Positions 7,593 to 12,474 of a stretch of DNA of 12,474 bases are shown piece by piece. The stretch spans positions 1 to 12,474 of the forward strand of contig DBOA01000184.1 in the NCBI GenBank assembly GCA_002299195.1, read 5' to 3'. Position 1 is the first letter of the stretch; each line of letters begins with the position of its first letter. Source of the stretch: Sphingomonadales bacterium UBA658. GTDB lineage: Bacteria; Pseudomonadota; Alphaproteobacteria; Sphingomonadales; Sphingomonadaceae. The notes under the pieces were generated by a model. That model was not told the origin of the DNA. It was given only the letters and a program-made list of their open reading frames with translations, and made no database searches. Made by a program: the position numbers and the translations under genes.

Positions 7593-8111
7593 ATGGGCGA
7601 ATTGCGCGAGTCACTACAGGATATTACCGAGTGTGGGCTTCCGACAGCCTTGGAGGCGATGGGCGAACGATGGTCATTCATGATATTGCGCGCTGCCTTT
7701 AACGGTGTCCGCCATTTTGAAGATTTTCTTACGGAAATCAGCATTGCGCGCAACATATTGGCCAACCGTTTAAGCCGATTGAGCGAAAGCGGGATATTGC
7801 ATCGTACGCCCTGCCCTGATGACCGCCGCAAAGTGGAATATCGGCTGACCGAAAAAGGGCTGGATTTGCTGCCGACAATGATCGCGTTGCGCCAATGGGG
7901 CGAAAAATGGGGGACGGGCGTCCCATCCAATCCGGTATTGGTCGATGAGCTGGATCATCAACCCATCCTGCCGGTCACCATAAGAAGCCATGATGACCGC
8001 GTTCTGGGCCATATGGACCTATGCTGGATGAACTCGGCGGATATCAAGCCGATTAGCAATGCCGTGTTTGCCGAACATGATGATCGCGTGCGAAAATTAA
8101 GCGCAATTTAA
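7593..8111 (+). CDS. HxlR family winged-helix transcriptional regulator
   Basis: A 172-residue DNA-binding regulator. Residues about 14-107 match the HxlR winged helix: an N-terminal cysteine at 14 in CGLPTALEAMGERWSFMILRAAFNGVRHF, the recognition region ISIARNILANRLSRLSESGIL (49-69) and the wing CPDDRRKVEYRLTEKGLDLLP (74-94). Typical HxlR proteins are about 110 residues, so this one has an extra tail of some 65 residues (PVLVDELDHQPILPVTIRS...). Similar tails occur in sphingomonad homologues as I recall, and the function is unknown. Cysteines at 14 and 74 might permit redox or electrophile sensing as in YodB-type members, but that is inference. AAAGGA seven bases before ATG 7593 sets the start. 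It is divergent from the small secreted-protein gene and followed by carD with its own promoter. Confidence 0.9.
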   Translation: MGELRESLQDITECGLPTALEAMGERWSFMILRAAFNGVRHFEDFLTEISIARNILANRLSRLSESGILHRTPCPDDRRKVEYRLTEKGLDLLPTMIALRQWGEKWGTGVPSNPVLVDELDHQPILPVTIRSHDDRVLGHMDLCWMNSADIKPISNAVFAEHDDRVRKLSAI

Positions 8112-8141
8112 GCCGCACTATTGAGGCTCTCTACAGCAGCA

Positions 8142-8170
8142 TTGAACTTTTGTGGCGAATCTGTTACACT
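8142..8170 (+). promoter_or_regulatory. Sigma70-type promoter of carD
   Basis: TTGAAC at 8142-8147 and TACACT at 8165-8170 are separated by 17 bases, a good match to the housekeeping -35/-10 pattern. Transcription would begin near 8177 and give a leader of about 140 bases before the CarD start. The leader contains a hairpin, GACAAC (8264-8269) with GTTGTC (8275-8280). Confidence 0.5.
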
Positions 8171-8319
8171 CCGCGCCGACAGGCCAAAAATGGTCGATAA
8201 CCGCCTTCCTATCATGGGATTGAGCGGGTGATGACGTAAGGGACGAATGCCAACTGTCTTATGGACAACAAGATGTTGTCAGCGAGCTTATTCTCCCGAA
8301 TAATCAGAAAGGTCGTAAT

Positions 8320-8847
8320 ATGACGTCCAACGCGGCGATGTTTGATGTAGGCGATTATGTGGTGTATCCCAAGCACGGGGTTGGTCGCGTAATCGAGCTT
8401 CAGGATTCCGAAATCGCAGGGATGCAGCTGCAACTTTATGTGCTGCGCTTTGAAAAAGAAAAAATGACGCTGCGCGTGCCTTTCAACAAGGCCGAAGGCG
8501 TTGGTATGCGCAAGCTATCGAGCGACAAAACGCTCAAGGAAGCAATGCATACGCTCACCGGCAAGCCCAAGGTAAAGCGCACCATGTGGTCGCGCCGTGC
8601 CCAGGAATATGAAGCGAAAATCAACTCGGGCGACCTGGTTTCGATCGCTGAAGTGACCCGCGACTTGTTCCGCCCCGATGACCAGCCAGAGCAGAGCTAT
8701 TCGGAGCGTCAGATTTTTGAAGCGGCATCAAGCCGTTTGGCCCGCGAACTCGCGGCAATGGAAAAGACCGACGAAAAAGCGGCTCTCCAGAAGATTTTGG
8801 CTATTTTGAATGAAGCGGCTCCGCAATATTACGAAAAAGCGGAATAA
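8320..8847 (+). CDS. carD: CarD/CdnL family RNA polymerase-binding regulator
   Basis: A 175-residue protein that binds the RNA polymerase beta subunit and stabilises open promoter complexes, especially at rRNA and growth-related promoters in the families studied. The N-terminal Tudor-like domain (about 8-70) begins FDVGDYVVYPKHGVGRV, the family hallmark, followed by YVLRFEKEKMTLRVPFNKAEGVGMRKL. The C-terminal helical DNA-binding domain holds KRTMWSRRAQEYEAKINSGDLVSIAEVTRDLF and the ending SYSERQIFEAASSRLARELA. Length fits alphaproteobacterial CdnL. AAGG seven bases before ATG 8320 supports the start. It has its own promoter and terminator, so it is a single-gene unit. Confidence 0.94.
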   Translation: MTSNAAMFDVGDYVVYPKHGVGRVIELQDSEIAGMQLQLYVLRFEKEKMTLRVPFNKAEGVGMRKLSSDKTLKEAMHTLTGKPKVKRTMWSRRAQEYEAKINSGDLVSIAEVTRDLFRPDDQPEQSYSERQIFEAASSRLARELAAMEKTDEKAALQKILAILNEAAPQYYEKAE

Positions 8848-8871
8848 GCAGTTTCCTTAACGGAAAATATG

Positions 8872-8900
8872 AAGGGCGCTGGCAACGGCGCCCTTTTTTT
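8872..8900 (+). terminator. Rho-independent terminator after carD
   Basis: Stem AAGGGCGC (8872-8879) pairs with GCGCCCTT (8888-8895) around an 8-base loop and runs into seven Ts (8894-8900). It starts 25 bases after the carD stop codon and separates carD from the next gene string. Confidence 0.9.
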
Positions 8901-8962
8901 GGCATTTCTATACCATATTATGCCCAGCCTGACGTCCCTTTCCGGCGCGTCTAAACAGAGGC

Positions 8963-9307
8963 ATGGTCAATCTCATCATCTGGTATGACGGCGCATGTCC
9001 GCTGTGTGTGCGTGAAATCGGGCTGATGCGGCGTCTCGATTGGCAGCGGCAAATCGACTTCCAAGATATTGCGCCAGAAACGGCCATATGCCCGCTCGAC
9101 CGGCAGCTGATGCTTGACCGTCTTCACGCCTGTGAAAATGGGGTGATGCTATCGGGCGCTGCAGCATTCGCCGCGATGTGGCGGCATATTCCCCTGCTTA
9201 AACCCCTTGGTTGGCTTGCGCGAAATCCCGTTATTTTGGACATATTCGAGCGGTTGTATGTCCGGTTCCTGAAAATCCGTCCCTACTTGCAAAAGTTGCT
9301 GGCATGA
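8963..9307 (+). CDS. DCC-family (DUF393) thiol-disulfide oxidoreductase-like protein
   Basis: A 114-residue cytoplasmic protein with the family signature YDGACPLCVREIGLM at residues 8-22, containing a CxxC motif (C12, C15). The DCC/DUF393 family is predicted to have a thioredoxin-like fold with redox-active cysteines; substrates are not established. The rest fits the family: LMLDRLHACENGVMLSGAAAFAAMWRHIP, then a hydrophobic C-terminal stretch around LLKPLGWLARNPVILDIFERLYVRF. AGAGG lies only one base before ATG 8963, unusually close. The stop overlaps the start of the photolyase-like gene as ATGA (9304-9307), so the two are probably translated together. This suggests a redox role linked to the flavoprotein. 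Confidence 0.88.
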   Translation: MVNLIIWYDGACPLCVREIGLMRRLDWQRQIDFQDIAPETAICPLDRQLMLDRLHACENGVMLSGAAAFAAMWRHIPLLKPLGWLARNPVILDIFERLYVRFLKIRPYLQKLLA

Positions 9308-10515
9308 CCGTGATATCGGATATTTTCCCCGCCTCGCGGAAAGCTGCACGCGCGCGCCTTGAGCAGTTCATACCCGGCGCGGGGCAAAATTATGCCTTTG
9401 GCCGCAACACGGATCCGGGGCCAGCGCAGCCCAGCGCCGTATCCAAACTCTCGCCTTATCTGCGCTATCGGATGATTACCGAGCAGGACGTCGTGCAAGC
9501 TGTTCTGGAGCAGCACAGCCTGGCAGCAGCCGAAAAGTTCATTCAGGAAATATTGTGGCGCACCTATTGGAAGGGTTGGCTGGAAATGCGCCCGTCCGTG
9601 TGGACGCAGTTTCAGGAAGAACGCGACCGGCAGCGCGATAGTTTCCCGAACGCGCGCGCAATCCGCAACGCTGAGTCTGGGCAGACCGGCATTGAGGGCT
9701 TTGACGATTGGGCACGCGAGCTGGTGGAAACGGGCTATCTGCACAATCACGCAAGAATGTGGTTTGCCTCAATCTGGATTTTTACACTGCGCCTGCCATG
9801 GGCGTTGGGCGCGGACTTTTTCTTGCGCCACTTGGTTGACGCCGACGCAGCGAGCAACACATTGTCGTGGCGTTGGGTGGCTGGCTTGCAAACCGCTGGC
9901 AAAACATATCTCGCGACAACGGACAATATCGCGCGCTACACCAATGGGCGATTTGCACCAAAAGGGCTGGCAACGACGGCCGTAATTCCACCTGATTTGA
10001 CCGTCGCAAATCCACGGCCTGTGCCGTTCGCAGCGCAATGGGACAGGCAACAGCCGGCATTGTTGTTGGTAACGCCGGATGACCTGAACCCGGAGTCGCT
10101 CTTTACGCCTTCGCCGGCAATCAAGGCGGCATTTGTCGTCGCCGATGCCACCACCTTATGGGGCGACAATGCACGGGGTTTCGTCGCAAGCGTGTCACGC
10201 GACGCAGCAGAACGGATCGGCACTGCGTTTCAATGTCCCACGGATATTCTCGACACACTCGATATCGAAACCTTAATCACACAGGCAAAACAAGCCGGCG
10301 CTGAACAGATTATCACCGCTTACGCGCCGGTGGGTCCGGTTGCTGACCTGTTCGCCAAATTCGCTCCGCGTCTGGAACAAGAAGGCATAAAGCTCGTCCA
10401 AATCCGCCGAAGCTGGGACGAGAAATTCTGGCCACATGCGACCAAGGGCTTTTTCCCCTTCAAAGAAAAAATCCCGAAGATTTTGGGTGAAATAGGTTCG
10501 AAGGACAGCTTGTAA
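9304..10515 (+). CDS. Photolyase/cryptochrome-like FAD protein with apparently permuted domain order
   Basis: A 403-residue flavoprotein. Residues about 12-220 match the photolyase FAD-binding domain, usually the C-terminal half: SKLSPYL (47-53), EILWRTYW (82-89), GYLHNHARMWFASIW (144-158) and HLVDADAASNTLSWRWVAG (176-194). Compared from memory with E. coli photolyase, N148, R151, D179, D181 and N185 match N341, R344, D372, D374 and N378. W85, M152 and W191 match lesion contacts W277, M345 and W384, and W166 and W189 match tryptophans 359 and 382; the W306 equivalent is not seen. Residues about 250-395 form an alpha/beta region ending AGAEQIITAYAPVGPVADLF...GIKLV...GFFPFKEKI, resembling the end of the usual N-terminal photolyase domain. 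ATG 9304 overlaps the preceding stop (ATGA); an in-frame upstream start at 9211 would overlap the DCC gene heavily. DNA repair or light sensing is inferred. Confidence 0.85.
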   Translation: MTVISDIFPASRKAARARLEQFIPGAGQNYAFGRNTDPGPAQPSAVSKLSPYLRYRMITEQDVVQAVLEQHSLAAAEKFIQEILWRTYWKGWLEMRPSVWTQFQEERDRQRDSFPNARAIRNAESGQTGIEGFDDWARELVETGYLHNHARMWFASIWIFTLRLPWALGADFFLRHLVDADAASNTLSWRWVAGLQTAGKTYLATTDNIARYTNGRFAPKGLATTAVIPPDLTVANPRPVPFAAQWDRQQPALLLVTPDDLNPESLFTPSPAIKAAFVVADATTLWGDNARGFVASVSRDAAERIGTAFQCPTDILDTLDIETLITQAKQAGAEQIITAYAPVGPVADLFAKFAPRLEQEGIKLVQIRRSWDEKFWPHATKGFFPFKEKIPKILGEIGSKDSL

Positions 10516-10576
10516 TTTGCGCTTGAGTTACCATCCCGAAGTGCATCATAACGACGATACACAAGGAGGTTGACCC

Positions 10577-10687
10577 ATGCGTAAAATCACGCTGTTCCTG
10601 CCGTTTGCCGCACGCGCCATGACCGCATGTGGACACGCGGTTTTGGACGCTGCCGAGGATGTTAAACCTTCGGGTACCAGCACATGA
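10577..10687 (+). CDS. 36-residue entericidin-like small lipoprotein
   Basis: A short gene with an excellent ribosome-binding site: AAGGAGG at 10562-10568 or so, seven to eight bases before ATG 10577. The product starts MRKITLFLPFAARAMTACG: positive residues, a hydrophobic run and a lipobox-like MTAC with Cys18. The mature part, CGHAVLDAAEDVKPSGTST, resembles the entericidin EcnA/B pattern (CNTVxGxGEDIxxAG), though it is weak and short. It would be a small membrane-anchored lipoprotein. The arginine inside the hydrophobic run is unusual for a signal peptide and may mean decay. Its stop overlaps the methyltransferase start (ATGA at 10684-10687). Even if the peptide itself has no function, translation of it would deliver ribosomes to that start. 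Confidence 0.62.
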   Translation: MRKITLFLPFAARAMTACGHAVLDAAEDVKPSGTST

Positions 10688-11310
10688 ACGGTTGGTGGGA
10701 CCGGCACGTCATGCCCCGCCTCATTGGTTGCGCCTGCACGCAGCCTGCGGTGATGCGTGACCGGGCAAAAGTTGTTCCGCGCGCATCGGGGGACATTCTG
10801 GAACTGGGCTGCGGCGGCGGAACCAATCTGCAGTTTTACGACTGGTCGCAGGTGCGATCCCTATCGGGGGTTGATCCCTCGCCGGAATTGCTTGGCCGCG
10901 CGCAAGATGCGCTCTTGCGATCCGGCCGAAGCGCAAATTTCGCAAACGGCATTGCAGAGGCGCTTCCGTTTGAATGCAGCAGCTTTGATTCTGTCGTCAC
11001 CACTTTCACATTATGTTCGGTTCAGGATCCAACTGCCGCGCTTTCGGAGGTCCGGCGCGTCCTGCGCCCCGGCGGGCGGCTGATATTTTTGGAGCATGGC
11101 AAAGCGCCAGAGCCCGCTGCGGCAATATGGCAAAATCGTATTGAGCCTGTTTGGAAACATATTGCCGGCGGATGCCATTTGACCCGACCCGTAACTGGGG
11201 CCATATCTGATGCTGGCTTTGTGTGTGATGCGCCGCAAGGACATTATATGAAAAGGACACCGAAATGGCTTGGCTGGGTGGAATGGGGCGAGGCAACATT
11301 GGCACATTAA
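10684..11310 (+). CDS. Class I SAM-dependent methyltransferase (METTL7-like)
   Basis: A 208-residue methyltransferase with the Rossmann-fold motif I LELGCGGGTNL (39-49), acidic motif II D64 in GVDPSPELL, motif III-IV GIAEALPFECSSFDSVVTTFTLCSVQD (89-115) and VLRPGGRLIFLEHG (126-139). The tail WQNRIEPVWKHIAGGCHLTRPVTGAISDAGF (149-179) is the pattern of the METTL7 group, whose animal members methylate thiols, and of related bacterial proteins. The N-terminus MNGWWDRHVMPRLI matches bacterial homologues and supports the ATG at 10684. The substrate is unknown; a thiol or lipid is possible. The start overlaps the small lipoprotein stop by four bases, and the end overlaps the next gene by 46 bases. 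Confidence 0.88.
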   Translation: MNGWWDRHVMPRLIGCACTQPAVMRDRAKVVPRASGDILELGCGGGTNLQFYDWSQVRSLSGVDPSPELLGRAQDALLRSGRSANFANGIAEALPFECSSFDSVVTTFTLCSVQDPTAALSEVRRVLRPGGRLIFLEHGKAPEPAAAIWQNRIEPVWKHIAGGCHLTRPVTGAISDAGFVCDAPQGHYMKRTPKWLGWVEWGEATLAH

Positions 11311-12026
11311 TTGTTGCCATCTCGCTGTTGGTCGGATGTTTTGCTGAGCGGCCCGCGCTGGCCGACGAACGCAAAATCCTCGTCGCCAGCTTTGAAAATA
11401 TTCAAGTCATCGGCGACATCAAAGTACAGGTGCAAACGGGCAAAGCGCCATCTGCCAGAGCCAAAGGCGACAAAAGGGTGCTCGACGCCCTGAAGCTGGA
11501 ACGTGTCGGCCTGACATTGCTTGTGCGTCTTCAGGGTGCTTTGAACAACGAACAGGGCGTCCCGATGACGCAGCCGATTGAGGTCATGCTGTCGACGCAA
11601 GCTATTAAAGACGTGACGGTCAGCGGCAATGGAAGCCTGCAAATTTCCGAGGTAAAGCAACAAAACGCCGCACGCATGCTCGTGACGGGCAACGGCTCCA
11701 TTGCGGTGGAACGGCTACTCACCGACCAATTTTCGGCCGACATCGACGGAAACGGGCGGATCGATATAAAAGCCGGCAAAGTCCGTGACGGGCGTGTCAC
11801 ATTGAATGGCGCCGGTCATTTTGACGCGGCCAATGTCCCCATGCGCAATGCGCGGCTCGAACATATCGGCAATGGGGAATCGCGCGTGCATGTCGACGAA
11901 GCGGCCAATATCTTCAATCGCGGAACCGGATCGATCAATGTAGGTGGAAACGGAAGTTGTTTTGTGAAACAGGCCGGCAGTGCCGCAATAAACTGTGCCA
12001 GAATCGAAAAAGGATCGCCTAAATGA
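11265..12026 (+). CDS. GIN-domain (DUF2807) exported protein, probable lipoprotein
   Basis: A 253-residue exported protein of unknown role. A hydrophobic segment (about 12-25, GTLIVAISLLVGC) ends in a lipobox-like LVGC with Cys25; the alternative is signal-peptidase cutting after ALA at 31-33. The mature part starts with ASFENIQVIGDIKVQVQTGK, the GIN-domain opening. Glycine turns follow at 121-123, 142-144, 162-164, 182-184, 202-204, 220-222 and 228-230 (SGNGS, TGNGS, DGNGR, NGAGH, IGNGE, GTGS, GGNGS). Spacing is about 20 residues, consistent with a right-handed beta-helix. AAAAGGA at 11251-11257, seven bases before ATG 11265, decides this start; the ATG at 11283 has no suitable spacing. The first 46 bases overlap the methyltransferase gene. 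Family members are cell-envelope proteins, sometimes called adhesin heads, without firm evidence. Confidence 0.86.
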   Translation: MAWLGGMGRGNIGTLIVAISLLVGCFAERPALADERKILVASFENIQVIGDIKVQVQTGKAPSARAKGDKRVLDALKLERVGLTLLVRLQGALNNEQGVPMTQPIEVMLSTQAIKDVTVSGNGSLQISEVKQQNAARMLVTGNGSIAVERLLTDQFSADIDGNGRIDIKAGKVRDGRVTLNGAGHFDAANVPMRNARLEHIGNGESRVHVDEAANIFNRGTGSINVGGNGSCFVKQAGSAAINCARIEKGSPK

Positions 12027-12474
12027 ATTTACGTAAGCTTGGCAAAATGGGCCTTTACGCCACCGCCCTTTCGCTTGCCGCGTGCACAATGCCTGCCAAT
12101 GGTGGAAACCAGACCGCAGGGTGCAAACCCGGAACCGGCGCAGGTCGGTCTGCCGTAGGGCTTGAACAAGTGACATTGTGCGTCACCAGTGGCGCAAAAA
12201 CGCGGGCGTTTACCGTCGAAATTGCGCGGACATCGATGCAGCAGGACAAGGGAATGATGTTCCGTACCGAGCTTGCGGACAATGCGGGCATGGTCTTCCC
12301 CTTTCCTGAACCCCGCATGGCAAGCTTTTGGATGAAGAACACGGTGATCCCGCTCGACATTATCTTTGTCCGGACAGACGGCACGATTGAGAGCATCGCC
12401 GAAAACGCAATTCCGTACTCCACAATACCGGTTTCGTCGGGTGAACCCGTTGGAGCCGTGCTGGAACTGCGCGG
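12023..12474 (+). CDS. DUF192 family lipoprotein (C-terminus outside window)
   Basis: The first 150 codons of a DUF192 protein (COG1430 group), function unknown. A lipoprotein signal peptide ends in SLAAC with Cys21. After a linker with several glycines the DUF192 domain starts at about residue 60: FTVEIARTSMQQDKGMMFRTEL, then GMVFPFPEPRMASFWMKNTVIPLDIIFV (89-116), the family's core motif. The frame is open to the window edge, so only a few terminal residues are missing. AAAAGGA lies about eight bases before ATG 12023, which overlaps the GIN gene's stop (ATGA). It completes the visible operon. Confidence 0.92.
   Translation, partial: MNLRKLGKMGLYATALSLAACTMPANGGNQTAGCKPGTGAGRSAVGLEQVTLCVTSGAKTRAFTVEIARTSMQQDKGMMFRTELADNAGMVFPFPEPRMASFWMKNTVIPLDIIFVRTDGTIESIAENAIPYSTIPVSSGEPVGAVLELR

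Noticed and set aside
9211..9303. Upstream in-frame start that would lengthen the photolyase-like protein by 31 residues
   Set aside because: The extension overlaps the DCC gene by about 97 bases and reads as its shadow; the ATGA overlap at 9304 and the family's usual N-terminus favour the shorter form.
9283..9750. Minus-strand open frame of 155 codons opposite the photolyase-like gene
   Set aside because: Antisense to a strongly supported coding frame; no motif.

Overview
The window reads as a chromosomal segment of an alphaproteobacterium, most probably a member of the Sphingomonadales. The evidence is indirect: moderate GC content, many TonB-receptor, RecX, CarD, DCC-family and GIN-domain sequences of the type I associate with sphingomonads, and a bifunctional Rel/SpoT-type (p)ppGpp enzyme of alphaproteobacterial layout. 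No insertion sequence, phage gene, CRISPR array, tRNA or rRNA is visible.

Layout. (1) The left end holds the N-terminal 570 residues of a TonB-dependent siderophore receptor on the minus strand. Its upstream region carries two Fur-like AT-rich inverted motifs. (2) A stand-alone ArsC-type arsenate reductase runs divergently (1882-2229, plus). (3) A fatty acyl-AMP ligase (minus) converges on arsC and is divergent from recX (plus). (4) recX and the rel/spoT-type gene (minus) converge with a 4-base overlap of stop codons. (5) A strong minus-strand hairpin terminator (6911-6969) separates rel from a small secreted four-cysteine protein (minus). (6) Divergent from that gene is an HxlR-type regulator (plus), then a CarD/CdnL-type RNA polymerase-binding regulator with its own sigma70-like promoter and a clear terminator at 8872-8900.

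(7) The right third (8963 to the window end) is a tightly packed plus-strand gene string: a DCC-family (DUF393) thiol protein, a photolyase/cryptochrome-like FAD protein, a 36-residue entericidin-like lipoprotein, a METTL7-like methyltransferase, a GIN-domain (DUF2807) envelope protein and a DUF192 lipoprotein that runs off the end. Four of the five junctions overlap: three ATGA stop-start overlaps and one 46-base overlap. The photolyase-lipoprotein junction instead has a 61-base gap.

The most interesting item is the photolyase-like protein (9304-10515). The FAD-binding domain, normally C-terminal, begins at the N-terminus. It is followed by an alpha/beta domain whose last 65 or so residues resemble the end of the N-terminal domain of ordinary photolyases. 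This order suggests a circular permutation. FAD-contact and lesion-contact residues and two of the three tryptophans of the electron-transfer chain line up without gaps against E. coli photolyase as I remember it. The translational coupling to a CxxC redox protein suggests a light- or redox-stress operon. This is inference and needs a structure prediction to test.
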